From positions 1 to 58,523 of the forward strand of contig NZ_JARJLM010000446.1 of NCBI RefSeq assembly GCF_029335485.1: a DNA stretch of 58,523 nucleotides, in the 5' to 3' direction. The notes under the pieces were generated by a model, which did not search any database, was not told the DNA's origin, and saw only the letters and a program-made list of their open reading frames with translations. The stretch comes from Cupriavidus basilensis (GTDB lineage Bacteria; Pseudomonadota; Gammaproteobacteria; Burkholderiales; Burkholderiaceae). Position numbers and translations under genes: made by a program. This document shows positions 37,312 to 46,447 of this stretch, piece after piece (the stretch's first letter is position 1; every line of letters starts with the position of its first letter).

Positions 37312-38112
37312 TCAGGCGGCGTAGTCGGTCTTGCCGCCGGATTCCTCCGGGACCACGTTGAAGCAGCCGCGGTAGGTGGCGTAGAAGGAGCAATACATGA
37401 TCGCCAGCATCAGGAGCGAATACGGCGTGACCAGGAAGGACAGGATGCCTTCCGCGCCCAGGGCGCCGAACACCGCCTCGAGCACGAAGGGGATTGCCAC
37501 CAGCAGCACGGCGAACACCACGGCGTAGGCGAAGAACGCGCCGCGGTTGCGCCAGCAGGCGGTCCAGCTGAAGAACAGCGCCTTGATCGGCGGCACGTCG
37601 TGCCAGGCAGTCAGCAGCGGGGCAAACCAGAACAGCATGGCGATCGGCGTGTACAGCGCGGCGCCGACCATCAGCGCGAAGTAGAGCTGGCGCACCGATT
37701 CGGCCGAGGGCGCTTCCTCCTTGAGCAGGATCGGCACCAGCGTGCTGATATCCACCAGGCTGCCGGCGATCAGGCTCAGCACGAATACCAGCCCGGCATA
37801 GATGCCGCCCAGCACCAGCAGGTTGCGGCTCGCCTGCTTGCCGTTGCCCCTGAACCCGGCCAGCAGCACCGTGGGCAGCACGCGTTTGTTCTGGATCACC
37901 TCGCGGCAGGCGGTCATGATGCCCACCGATAGCCCCGGCGTGACCACCAGCAGCGCGATGATGCCGATCAGCGGCACGAACACCGCCAGCTGCGCGGTGA
38001 TCAGGTAGATAAACAGCAGCATCAGGAAAGCGAGCGGGTTCTTGCGGAACAGCCAGACACCCTGGCGGAACCAGACATAACCTTCCTTGGCGGAAACTTC
38101 CAGTAATTGCAT
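37312..38112 (-). CDS. BPSS1780-type membrane protein
   Basis: A 266-residue polytopic protein with five to six hydrophobic segments. It matches the BPSS1780 family of Burkholderiales: start region GYVWFRQGVWLFRKNPLAF, then GLSVGIMTACREVIQNKR and a last span with YSLLMLAIMYCSFYATYRG. Function is unknown. It begins 5 bases after the homoserine kinase stop and is probably cotranscribed with it. It converges on the amidohydrolase gene with an 18-base gap. Confidence 0.88.
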   Translation of the reverse strand: MQLLEVSAKEGYVWFRQGVWLFRKNPLAFLMLLFIYLITAQLAVFVPLIGIIALLVVTPGLSVGIMTACREVIQNKRVLPTVLLAGFRGNGKQASRNLLVLGGIYAGLVFVLSLIAGSLVDISTLVPILLKEEAPSAESVRQLYFALMVGAALYTPIAMLFWFAPLLTAWHDVPPIKALFFSWTACWRNRGAFFAYAVVFAVLLVAIPFVLEAVFGALGAEGILSFLVTPYSLLMLAIMYCSFYATYRGCFNVVPEESGGKTDYAA

Positions 38113-38117
38113 GACGG

Positions 38118-39101
38118 TCAGGTCCAGGGCACCGCGGCGGCTTCGATGCGCCGGCGCAGGATGCGTTCGAAATGGGTCGGGTCGTGAGGCTGGAGCATGT
38201 CGGCCTCGCGCGGCAGGTAAAAGTCCCACAAACGGGAAATCCAGAAACGCAGCGCACCGGCGCGCAGCATGTCGCGCCAGCGCTGCGATTCGATGTCGCC
38301 CAGCGGCCTGACCGCATGATAGGCCCGCAGCAGGGCCTGGGCACGGGCATGGTCCAGGGTACCGCTGGCCAGGTCGATGCACCAGTCGTTGACGGTGACC
38401 GCCAGGTCGAACAGCCACTTGTCGTTGCCGGCGAAGTAGAAGTCGAAAAAGCCGCCCAGCCTGTAGTGGCCGGCATGATCGTCCTCGAACAGCGCATTGT
38501 CGCGAAACAGGTCGCAATGGCAGGGGCCGCCAGGCAGCGCCGCGTAATCGGCGCTGTCGAAGAAGGCGGTCTGGTGGACCAGTTCCTGCTGCAGCAGGGC
38601 GCGCTGCCCGGCGTCGAGGAAGGGCAGGATCTCGGCTTCGGTCTGCCACCACCACGGCAGGCTGCGCAGGTTCGGCTGCTGGCGCGGATAGCTCTGGCCG
38701 GCCAGGTGCATGCGCGCCAGCATGCCGCCCACTTCCGCGCAATGCTCGGCGCCGGGCGCCAGCTGCGAGCTGCCCGGCAGCCGCGTGACGATGGTCGCCG
38801 GCTTGCCCTTGAGGGTCCGCAGGATCTCGCCGTCGCGGCCCGGGACCGGCGCCGGCACGCTGATGCCGTGCGATGCCAGGTGGGCCATCAGGTGCAGGTA
38901 GTACGGCAGCTGCTCGAACGTCAGGCGCTCGAAGATGGTCAGCACGTATTCGCGCGTGCTGCCATCCTGCTCCATGGTCAGGAAGAAATTACTGTTCTCG
39001 ATGCCCGAGGCAATGCCGCGCAGGTCGCGCATTTCGCCCAGGTTGTAATCAAGGAGCCAACTGGCGATCTCGTCCGGCGAGACCGTGGTGAATACGGCCA
39101 T
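38118..39101 (-). CDS. thrB: homoserine kinase (APH-fold, ThrB type II)
   Basis: A 327-residue homoserine kinase of the aminoglycoside-phosphotransferase fold, unrelated to the GHMP kinase of E. coli and usual in betaproteobacteria and pseudomonads. The start [20 protein letters not shown] is typical. The catalytic loop [14 protein letters not shown] (about residues 206-219) and the metal Asp in [19 protein letters not shown] are visible. It phosphorylates homoserine in threonine synthesis. The gene follows a DUF2782 gene and precedes a BPSS1780-type gene. Confidence 0.94.
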   Translation of the reverse strand: MAVFTTVSPDEIASWLLDYNLGEMRDLRGIASGIENSNFFLTMEQDGSTREYVLTIFERLTFEQLPYYLHLMAHLASHGISVPAPVPGRDGEILRTLKGKPATIVTRLPGSSQLAPGAEHCAEVGGMLARMHLAGQSYPRQQPNLRSLPWWWQTEAEILPFLDAGQRALLQQELVHQTAFFDSADYAALPGGPCHCDLFRDNALFEDDHAGHYRLGGFFDFYFAGNDKWLFDLAVTVNDWCIDLASGTLDHARAQALLRAYHAVRPLGDIESQRWRDMLRAGALRFWISRLWDFYLPREADMLQPHDPTHFERILRRRIEAAAVPWT

Positions 39102-39270
39102 ACTCTTTGCGTGAATCGAAACGGATGGCGGCGGACGCAAAGCTGCGCTCCGCCGCGGCATGGATGCCGGCAGGGCCGGCGCGGCCCCGCCCTGGATCGT
39201 CTGGCGGGGTCGGGGGAAATCGGACAACAGGACTCAAAGACCGGGCATGCCGGAGCTCGGAGCCCGGATC

Positions 39271-39696
39271 TCAGAATTGCAGCACGTTGACCGAAGGCAC
39301 GCGGTTCATTTCGCGGTCGCGGATCTTCGGGGAGCTGTCCTCCGGCTTGCTCATCTGGTACCTGGTGCCGACACCCGATTTGACCTCGATATCGGTGGCC
39401 TGGCCCTTGTTCCGGTATTCGCGGATCTGGGTGCCGTCCGGTTCATCGAGCTTGAAGCTCGGCTCGCGCGGCTTGTTGATCTGGGTCTTGGCAGGCGAGA
39501 CGATCGGCCGGTTGTTGATCTGGTTCAATTCCTGCTGCGTCAGCGCGCCGCCCGCCTGCTCGGCGTCCTGCTGCGCCATGGCCACGCCGGGGGCGCCAAG
39601 CGCCAGCAAGGCTGCCAGCGCCAGCGCGCGTGCGGCGGCTGGGAATGTCTCCGGCTCTTCCGCGCGCGCGGTGGCCTGGAGTGTGGGGGAGATCAT
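39271..39696 (-). CDS. DUF2782 family secreted small protein
   Basis: A 141-residue protein. A hydrophobic signal-like stretch (about residues 20-41, ending VAMAQQ) suggests export. The conserved part is at the C terminus: PDGTQIREYRNKG, VGTRYQMSKPED and the end VPSVNVLQF, which fits DUF2782. Function unknown. It is upstream of thrB on the same strand with a 169-base gap. A minus-strand TAGAAT at 39795-39800 could be the promoter -10. The rest of the 245-base gap 39697-39941 shows nothing else. Confidence 0.82.
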   Translation of the reverse strand: MISPTLQATARAEEPETFPAAARALALAALLALGAPGVAMAQQDAEQAGGALTQQELNQINNRPIVSPAKTQINKPREPSFKLDEPDGTQIREYRNKGQATDIEVKSGVGTRYQMSKPEDSSPKIRDREMNRVPSVNVLQF

Positions 39697-39941
39697 CTAA
39701 GGCTCCTGTGCAGCGCAGCAGGCCGTGGGCTTGCTGCGCCGCGAATGGCGCTGCAGCCCGGCGACGCCGGGCTTTGGCAGTGTGTCAGGCTTCCATTCTA
39801 GCAATTCCTGCCCGCGCCTGGCCGTTGCGGTGACCCGGCGGCCACCTTTGCAGGACCGCACGGCGCCGCATGGGCCCCCGCCGCCAACCCGGCAGGCTGG
39901 CACCGGGCGGGAGCCGGATGGCCGGCCCGGGCCCAGCCGGC

Positions 39942-40880
39942 TTACAGGTAGAACATTTCTTCCTTGGGCGGGATCGGGTTGTCGCCGCCGCGTTGCTCGT
40001 AGTACTCATATACCGCTTCGAGCACTTCGTGCGGCTCGTCCACGATCTTCATCAGATCGAGGTCGTGCTCGGCGATCAGTCCCATCGGCAGCAGGGTAAA
40101 GCGGAACCAGTCGAGCAAGCCCTTCCAGAAGCGGCTGCCGAACAGCACCACCGGCACCGCCCGGGATTTTCCGGTCTGCACCAGGGTCAGGACCTCGGCC
40201 AGTTCGTCGAGCGTGCCGAAGCCGCCGGGCATCACGATGAAGGCGTCCGAGTTCTTGACGAAAGTCACCTTGCGCGTGAAGAAGTGCCGGAAGCGCATGG
40301 CGATATCCTGGTAGGGATTGCCTTGCTGCTCGTGCGGAAGCTCGATGTTCAGGCCGACGCTGGCCGACTTGCCGGCATGGGCGCCCTTGTTGGCCGCCTC
40401 CATGATGCCGGGGCCGCCGCCCGAGATCACTGCGAAGCCGGCGTCGGAGAACAGGCGGGCGATCTCGATGGTGCGCTGATAGTAGGGGGAATCCTCGCGC
40501 AGGCGCGCGCTGCCGTAGATCGATACCGCGGGACGGATCTCGGACAGGTACTCCGTGGCTTCGATGAACTCTGCCATAATCGTGAACATTTGCCACGAGG
40601 CGCGCGCTTTCTTTGCGGTTGCGCGGTCTTCATCGGCCAGCGCACGCAGGCTGGGAATCATCTTGCGCGGGTTGGCGCGGATGCCGGCGGCCGGGGCAGT
40701 GTCTCCCGGGCCATCGGCAGCGGCGCCGACCGTCACGTTCACGTCCATATCGGCCGCGGGGGCAATCCTGCCTTCGGCGGCCTGCTTGATGGCCGCCGCC
40801 GGGTTACCGGCGCCGGCTGCGTCGGAGAGGGGGGCGGCGTTCGCACCGCCTGCGGCGGCACCAGTCAATTTTGAGTCCAT
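39942..40880 (-). CDS. LOG family protein (TIGR00730-type)
   Basis: A protein of up to 312 residues with the LOG (lonely guy) / lysine-decarboxylase-like nucleotide-binding fold. Signatures are AVISGGGPGIMEAANKGAH and the catalytic MPGGFGTLDELAEVL. LOG proteins release cytokinin-like bases or act as nucleotide 5'-monophosphate hydrolases (PpnN-like). Residues 1-73 are low-complexity, rich in Ala and Gly, and absent from the domain. The gene could instead start at ATG 40661 (MIPSLRALADED), giving 239 residues. The long form begins at a CAT that overlaps ATG 40879 of the polA frame. Confidence 0.88.
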   Translation of the reverse strand: MDSKLTGAAAGGANAAPLSDAAGAGNPAAAIKQAAEGRIAPAADMDVNVTVGAAADGPGDTAPAAGIRANPRKMIPSLRALADEDRATAKKARASWQMFTIMAEFIEATEYLSEIRPAVSIYGSARLREDSPYYQRTIEIARLFSDAGFAVISGGGPGIMEAANKGAHAGKSASVGLNIELPHEQQGNPYQDIAMRFRHFFTRKVTFVKNSDAFIVMPGGFGTLDELAEVLTLVQTGKSRAVPVVLFGSRFWKGLLDWFRFTLLPMGLIAEHDLDLMKIVDEPHEVLEAVYEYYEQRGGDNPIPPKEEMFYL

Positions 40881-40884
40881 GGGA

Positions 40885-43692
40885 ATGTCGGATAGTCCAA
40901 AAACACTCTTGCTCGTCGATGGGTCGAGCTATTTGTATCGCGCGTATCACGCCCTGCCGGATCTGAGGAACGGGGAGGGTCTGCCCACAGGGGCAATCTA
41001 CGGCATGATCAATATGCTGCGCAAGCTGCGCAGCGATTTTCCGGCAGAGTATAGCGCTTGCGTGTTCGACGCCAAGGGCAAGACCTTCCGCGACGACCTT
41101 TATCCTGCGTACAAGGAGCATCGCCCGTCGATGCCGGAAGACCTCGCCAGGCAGATCGAGCCGATCCACGAAGCGGTGCGCGCGCTGGGCTGGCCTATCG
41201 TCGTGGTGGAGGGCGTGGAGGCCGACGACGTGATCGGCACGCTGGCCCGCCAGGCTACCGGCGAAGGCATGCGCACGGTGGTTTCCACCGGCGACAAGGA
41301 CCTGGCGCAGCTGGTCGACGATCATGTCACGCTGGTCAACACCATGAGCGGCGAGGTGCTCGACCCGCCCGGCGTCGTGGCCAAGTTCGGCGTGCCGCCG
41401 GCGCGCATCGTCGACTACCTCTCGCTGATCGGCGACGCCGTGGACAACGTGCCCGGCGTGCCCAAGGTCGGCCCCAAGACCGCGGTCAAGTGGCTCACCG
41501 AATATGGCACGCTCGACGATGTCATGGCCAGCGCCGCCAGCATCAAGGGCGTGGTTGGCGAGAACCTGCGCAATACGCTGGCGTGGCTGCCCAAGGCCCG
41601 CGAACTGGTGACGGTCAAGACCGATTGCGACCTGAAGAGCTCGCTGGCCGATTTCCACAAGCTCAAGGAGGGCGGCGAAGACAAGGACAAGCTGATCGAG
41701 TTCTTTGCGCGCTATGGCTTCAAGACCTGGCTGCGCGAGGCGACCGGCGAAAGCCTGCCCAATCCGCGTGCCCAGGCGCGCGCAAGCGCGGCGCAGCCTG
41801 CTGACGGCGCGGCGGGAGCGGACGCGGGCCCGGCCCAGGGCGGCTTGTTCGACAATGCACCGGCACCGGCCCAGATCCGCTACGAGACCGTGGCGACCGA
41901 GGCGGCGCTGGAAGCCTGGATGCGCCGCATCGAAACAGCGCCGCTGGTGTCCATCGACACCGAAACCACCTCGCTGGACCCGATGCAGGCGCAACTGGTC
42001 GGCATCTCGATGTCGATCGAGCCGGGCGAAGCCTGCTATATCCCGGTTGGCCACCGCGGCCCCGATGTGGTCGGCCTGGAGGCCAATGGCCAGCTCTCGC
42101 GCGAAGCCGTGCTGGAGCGCATGCGCGCCTGGCTGGAAGATCCGTCGCGCGCGAAAGTCGGCCAGAACCTGAAGTACGACGCGCACGTCTTCGCCAATCA
42201 TGGCGTGAACCTGCGCGGCATTGCGCACGACACCATGCTGCAGAGCTACGTGCTGGCTTCGCACCGCAACCATGGCATGGACAGCCTGGCCGAGCGCCTG
42301 CTCGGCCTCAAGACCATCAGCTACGAGGAAGTGTGCGGCAAGGGCGCCAGCCAGATCGGCTTCGACCAGATCGACATTGCGCGCGCCACCGAGTACGCCG
42401 CCGAGGATGCCGACGTCACGATGCGGCTGCACTGCAATATGTACCCGCAGGTGGAAGCGCTGCCGGGGCTGCGCTATGTCTACGAGCAGATCGAAATGCC
42501 GGTCTCGGTGGTGCTGCAGAAGATCGAGCGCAACGGCGTGCTGATCGACGCCGATCGCCTGGGCGCGCAGAGCGCGCAGCTTGGCCAGCGTATGCTGGAG
42601 CTGGAACAGGCCGCCTATGCGGCCGCGGGCCAGCCGTTCAACCTAGGCTCGCCCAAGCAGATCGGCGAGATCCTGTTCGGCCAGATGAAGCTGCCGGTGG
42701 TCAAGAAGACCGCCAGCGGCGCGCCTTCCACCGACGAAGAGGTGCTGCAGAAGCTCGCCGAGGACTATCCGCTGCCCAAGCTGCTGCTGGACTACCGCGG
42801 CCTGGCCAAGCTCAAGTCCACCTACACCGACAAGCTGCCGAAGATGGTCAACCCGGCCACCGGGCGCGTGCACACCAGCTATGGACAGACCACCGCGGTG
42901 ACCGGCCGGCTGGCGTCGACCGAGCCCAACCTGCAGAACATCCCGGTGCGCACCGACGAAGGCCGGCGTATCCGCGAAGCCTTTATCGCCGCGCCGGGCA
43001 ACGTCATCGTGTCGGCCGACTACTCCCAGATCGAACTGCGCATCATGGCCCATATCTCGGGCGACGAGAACCTGATGCGCGCTTTCGCCCAGGGCGAGGA
43101 CGTGCACCGGGCCACCGCCGCGGAGATCTTCGGGGTCGGCACGGATGCCGTCAGCAGCGAGCAGCGCCGCTACGCCAAGGTCATCAACTTCGGCCTGATC
43201 TACGGCATGAGCGCCTTTGGCCTGGCCGGCAACCTCGGTATCGAGCGCGAGGCGGCCAAGCACTATATCGACCGTTATTTCATGCGCTACCCCGGCGTGG
43301 CCCGGTACATGGAAGAAACGCGCCAGACCGCGCGCGAGCAGGGTTTCGTCGAGACCGTGTTCGGCCGCCGCCTGTGGCTGCCCGATATCAACGGCGGCAA
43401 CGGTCCGCGCCGCCAGGGCGCCGAGCGTGCCGCCATCAATGCGCCGATGCAGGGGACGGCCGCCGACCTGATCAAGCTGTCCATGATCGCCGTGCAGGGC
43501 TGGATCGAGCGCGATGGCCTGGCCACGCGCCAGGTCATGCAGGTGCACGATGAACTGGTGCTGGAAGTGCCGCAGGCCGAGCTGGCGCTGGTCAAGGTCA
43601 GGCTGCCGGAACTGATGTGCAATGTGGCGACGCTGCGCGTGCCGCTGGTGGCCGAGGTCGGCAGCGGCAGCAATTGGGAGGAAGCGCACTGA
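40885..43692 (+). CDS. polA: DNA polymerase I
   Basis: A 935-residue family A polymerase with all three activities. The 5'-3' exonuclease starts LLLVDGSSYLYRAYHALPDL and contains VVSTGDKDLAQLV. The 3'-5' exonuclease keeps its metal residues: SIDTETTSLD (near residue 356) and YAAEDADVTMRL. Polymerase motifs are DYSQIELRIMAHISGDENL (near 711), KVINFGLIYGMSAFG and QVHDELVLEVP (near 885). It fills gaps and removes RNA primers. ATG 40885 is preceded in frame by ATG 40879. The upstream LOG gene starts within 5 bases on the other strand, so its promoter must lie inside that frame or the LOG start is downstream. Confidence 0.98.
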   Translation: MSDSPKTLLLVDGSSYLYRAYHALPDLRNGEGLPTGAIYGMINMLRKLRSDFPAEYSACVFDAKGKTFRDDLYPAYKEHRPSMPEDLARQIEPIHEAVRALGWPIVVVEGVEADDVIGTLARQATGEGMRTVVSTGDKDLAQLVDDHVTLVNTMSGEVLDPPGVVAKFGVPPARIVDYLSLIGDAVDNVPGVPKVGPKTAVKWLTEYGTLDDVMASAASIKGVVGENLRNTLAWLPKARELVTVKTDCDLKSSLADFHKLKEGGEDKDKLIEFFARYGFKTWLREATGESLPNPRAQARASAAQPADGAAGADAGPAQGGLFDNAPAPAQIRYETVATEAALEAWMRRIETAPLVSIDTETTSLDPMQAQLVGISMSIEPGEACYIPVGHRGPDVVGLEANGQLSREAVLERMRAWLEDPSRAKVGQNLKYDAHVFANHGVNLRGIAHDTMLQSYVLASHRNHGMDSLAERLLGLKTISYEEVCGKGASQIGFDQIDIARATEYAAEDADVTMRLHCNMYPQVEALPGLRYVYEQIEMPVSVVLQKIERNGVLIDADRLGAQSAQLGQRMLELEQAAYAAAGQPFNLGSPKQIGEILFGQMKLPVVKKTASGAPSTDEEVLQKLAEDYPLPKLLLDYRGLAKLKSTYTDKLPKMVNPATGRVHTSYGQTTAVTGRLASTEPNLQNIPVRTDEGRRIREAFIAAPGNVIVSADYSQIELRIMAHISGDENLMRAFAQGEDVHRATAAEIFGVGTDAVSSEQRRYAKVINFGLIYGMSAFGLAGNLGIEREAAKHYIDRYFMRYPGVARYMEETRQTAREQGFVETVFGRRLWLPDINGGNGPRRQGAERAAINAPMQGTAADLIKLSMIAVQGWIERDGLATRQVMQVHDELVLEVPQAELALVKVRLPELMCNVATLRVPLVAEVGSGSNWEEAH

Positions 43693-43913
43693 CCCGCTGA
43701 GCTTGTATCCAGTGCCCCGGGGCGGCCTTCCGGCCCGCGCCGGGATTGCCGCCGCCGCGGTATTCCTGCATCCTGCTTCCGATTGAAGCGACCGCTGAAT
43801 CGGTGAATGGCGTCTTGCCAGTCGTGCTGCTGTGCAGCAAACTGGCGCAAAGCCGAGGCCACTGGCTCGCGTCGTGCCCCCGGCAAAAAAATATCGACGA
43901 CACTGGGTAGATC

Positions 43914-45242
43914 ATGAGCACAGAGGGAAGGGCGCATCGCATCATCGTAGTCGGAGGCGGGGCAGGCGGGCTGGAACTGGTCACGCGGCTGGGCGACAAG
44001 CTCGGCAAGAGCGGGGCCGCGCAGGTGGTACTGGTGGACCGCTCGCCCACGCATATCTGGAAACCGCTGCTGCATGAAGTCGCAGCCGGCAGCATGGATC
44101 CCAACACCCATCAGCTCGAGTATGTCGCGCAGGCGCGCTGGCATCATTTCGAGTTCCAGCAAGGCGAGCTGACCGGCATCGACCGCGCCCGCAAGACCAT
44201 TTCAGTGGCGGGCTGCGTCGACCTCGACGGCTCGGAGCTGCTGCCGGCGCGCGAACTCCCCTACGACACCCTGGTACTGGCGATCGGCTGCGTGACGCAT
44301 TTCTTCGGCGTGCCCGGCGCTGCCGGGAATGCCATCGCGCTCGACACCGTCGAGCAGGCGGAGCGCTTCCGCCGCCGGCTGATTTCCGCCTGCGTGCGTG
44401 CACAGAACGGCCGCGGGCGGCTCGGCGAAGACGGCCGGCCGCGCGTGGACATCGCCATCATCGGCGCCGGCGCCACCGGCGTCGAACTCTCGGCGGAGCT
44501 GCGCAATACCGCGCATGTCCTCAGCGCCTACGGCCTGCACCAGCTGGACCCGCGCCGCGATGTGCGCATCCACGTGATCGAGGCCGGCCCGCGTATCCTG
44601 CCTGCGCTGTCCGAGCGGGTTTCCGCCGAGACCACCAAGCTGCTGCACAAGCTCGATATCGAGGTCTTCACCGGCGAGCGCGTGACCGAGGTCACGGCCG
44701 ATGCGGTGCTGACCGCCAGCGGCAAACGCATCGACGCCGACCTGACGGTCTGGGCCGCCGGCATTACCGCGCCCGCGGTGCTGGCCACCCTGGGCCTGCC
44801 GGTGAGCCGGATGGGGCAGATCGTGGTCAAGCCCACCCTGCAGAGCGAAGCCGATCCCGATATCTTCGCCTTCGGCGATTGCGCCAGCTGCCCCTGGCCC
44901 GAGAAGCAGAGCGCCGTGCCGCCGCGCGCCCAGGCCGCCCACCAGCAGGCCATGTTCCTGTTCGATGCGCTGCGCGCACGCCTCAATGGCAAGCCGCTGC
45001 AGGCATTCGCGTTCAAGGACCTGGGCTCGCTGGTTTCGCTGGGGCACTTCAGCGCGGTCGGCAGCCTGATGGGCGGCCTGATCGGCGGCTCGATGTTCAT
45101 CGAGGGGCTGATGGCGCGCGTCATGTACACCTCGCTGTACCGCATGCATGTCCTGGCGCTGCACGGCGCCGTGCGCATGGGGCTGGACACCGTGACCCAC
45201 TGGCTGCGCAGCAAGACCAGTCCGCGCGTGAAACTGCACTGA
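43914..45242 (+). CDS. ndh: type II NADH dehydrogenase-like flavoprotein (NDH-2)
   Basis: A 442-residue FAD/NAD(P)-binding oxidoreductase. The FAD-binding GxGxxG is in IIVVGGGAGGLELVTRLGD, and the NAD site is in IAIIGAGATGVELSAELRN. DPDIFAFGDCASCPWP is the second FAD-phosphate motif and follows the NDH-2 pattern. The C terminus (about residues 355-440) has amphipathic segments such as GSMFIEGLMARVMYTSLYRM, which dock the enzyme to the membrane. It passes electrons from NADH to quinone without proton pumping. The 221-base gap after polA shows no gene. Confidence 0.92.
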   Translation: MSTEGRAHRIIVVGGGAGGLELVTRLGDKLGKSGAAQVVLVDRSPTHIWKPLLHEVAAGSMDPNTHQLEYVAQARWHHFEFQQGELTGIDRARKTISVAGCVDLDGSELLPARELPYDTLVLAIGCVTHFFGVPGAAGNAIALDTVEQAERFRRRLISACVRAQNGRGRLGEDGRPRVDIAIIGAGATGVELSAELRNTAHVLSAYGLHQLDPRRDVRIHVIEAGPRILPALSERVSAETTKLLHKLDIEVFTGERVTEVTADAVLTASGKRIDADLTVWAAGITAPAVLATLGLPVSRMGQIVVKPTLQSEADPDIFAFGDCASCPWPEKQSAVPPRAQAAHQQAMFLFDALRARLNGKPLQAFAFKDLGSLVSLGHFSAVGSLMGGLIGGSMFIEGLMARVMYTSLYRMHVLALHGAVRMGLDTVTHWLRSKTSPRVKLH

Positions 45243-45310
45243 CGGGTGCCGGCGCGGGGGCGGTCCTGGCCCCCGTCCGCCGGCCGCGTGCGTTTGTCGC
45301 CATGTTTGCT

Positions 45311-45316
45311 TAGAAT
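45311..45316 (+). promoter_or_regulatory. possible -10 element before dienelactone hydrolase gene
   Basis: TAGAAT, 82 bases before the start codon. No good -35 is seen at the right distance. Confidence 0.35.
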
Positions 45317-45397
45317 CGGAGCCTGTTTCCGGCCGCCGCGCCGCCATGCCTTGCCCATCCGGATCGGCCATCCAAGCCAAACCAAACAGGAGACCGC

Positions 45398-46273
45398 ATG
45401 CTGAAGCCAGAAGTGGAAAGCCTTGTCCCCGGCCAGTCCTTTGACCGGCGGTCTTTCGTCAAGACCGCGCTGGGCTCGGCATTTGCCGCGGCCGCATTGC
45501 CCGTGATGGCGCAGGCGATCAAGACCGATTTCGCCGGCCTGACCGCGGGCGAGGTCACGATCGGCTCGGGTGGTTTCAGCATGCCCGCCTACCGTGCCCG
45601 GCCGGAAGGCAAGACCAGGCTGCCGGTGGTGCTGGTGGTCAGCGAAATCTTCGGGGTGCACGAACATATCGCCGATATCTGCCGGCGCTTCGCCAAGCTG
45701 GGCTACCTGGCCATCGCCCCGGAACTGTTTGCGCGCCAGGGCGATCCCGGCAGTTTCGGGACCATCCAGGAGCTGCAGGCCAGGTTGATTTCCAAGGTGC
45801 CGGACGAGCAGGTCATGGGCGATCTCGATGCCACCGTGGCCTGGGCCGCGGCCAATGGCGGCAATACCGGCAAGCTGGCCATCACCGGTTTTTGCTGGGG
45901 CGGGCGCGTGACCTGGCTTTACGCCGCGCACAGCCGGCAGGTCAAGGCTGCCGTGGCCTGGTACGGCCAGCTGATGGGCGAGCCCACGCCCATCAAGCCG
46001 AAGAACCCGATCGATCTGGTCGGCGAGCTCAAGGCGCCGGTACTCGGGCTTTACGGCGGCAAGGACACCGGTATCACGCAGGAGCAGGTGGAAAAGATGA
46101 AGGCGGCGTTGGCGGAGTCGGGCAACCCGAACGCCAGGTCGTCGGTCTTCGTGGTCTATCCCGAGTCCGGCCATGCCTTCAATGCCGACTATCGCCCGAG
46201 CTATCGCGAGGCCGACGCCAGGGATGGCTGGCAGCGCTGCCTGGCATCCTTCAGGCAGCACGGCGTCTCCTGA
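45398..46273 (+). CDS. dienelactone hydrolase family protein with Tat-type signal
   Basis: A 291-residue alpha/beta hydrolase. The nucleophile Cys166 is in ITGFCWGGRV, Asp223 in YGGKDTGIT and His259 in ESGHAFN, the Cys-Asp-His triad of dienelactone hydrolases. Glu84 in VVSEIFG is the accessory residue. The N terminus has a twin-arginine pattern (DRRSFVK at residues 16-22) with a following hydrophobic, Ala-rich stretch ending MAQA, suggesting folded export to the periplasm. Classic ClcD enzymes are cytoplasmic, so the substrate is probably different. The start is ATG 45398. Confidence 0.92.
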   Translation: MLKPEVESLVPGQSFDRRSFVKTALGSAFAAAALPVMAQAIKTDFAGLTAGEVTIGSGGFSMPAYRARPEGKTRLPVVLVVSEIFGVHEHIADICRRFAKLGYLAIAPELFARQGDPGSFGTIQELQARLISKVPDEQVMGDLDATVAWAAANGGNTGKLAITGFCWGGRVTWLYAAHSRQVKAAVAWYGQLMGEPTPIKPKNPIDLVGELKAPVLGLYGGKDTGITQEQVEKMKAALAESGNPNARSSVFVVYPESGHAFNADYRPSYREADARDGWQRCLASFRQHGVS

Positions 46274-46337
46274 GCGGCGCGCGTGGCGTTGGCACCGCCG
46301 CCTTTCCCCTCTCGCGTACACGCGCCGACGATGGTCA

Positions 46338-46367
46338 TTGCAAAGTCGGCGCCAATCTACGTACAAT
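46338..46367 (+). promoter_or_regulatory. promoter of the ZIP transporter gene
   Basis: TTGCAA at 46338-46343 and TACAAT at 46362-46367 are 18 bases apart. Predicted transcription starts near 46374, and a short palindrome, GCAAC-AGT-GTTGC, is at 46384-46396, just downstream. Confidence 0.5.
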
Positions 46368-46447
46368 GCGGGCTTCGTTTCTTGCAACAGTGTTGCGTTT
46401 GAGATCGATGCTGCTCCCCAGGGGCGCATAACCGATCCCGGGAGCCT

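Noticed and set aside
45248-45282. GC-rich hairpin after ndh as a terminator
   Set aside because: Arms GCCGGCG / CGCCGGC pair, but there is no T-run; such stems are common by chance in GC-rich gaps.
46366-46431. Possible 21-codon leader peptide before the ZIP gene
   Set aside because: Its ATG overlaps the -10 box, so it would not be in the transcript; no ribosome site.
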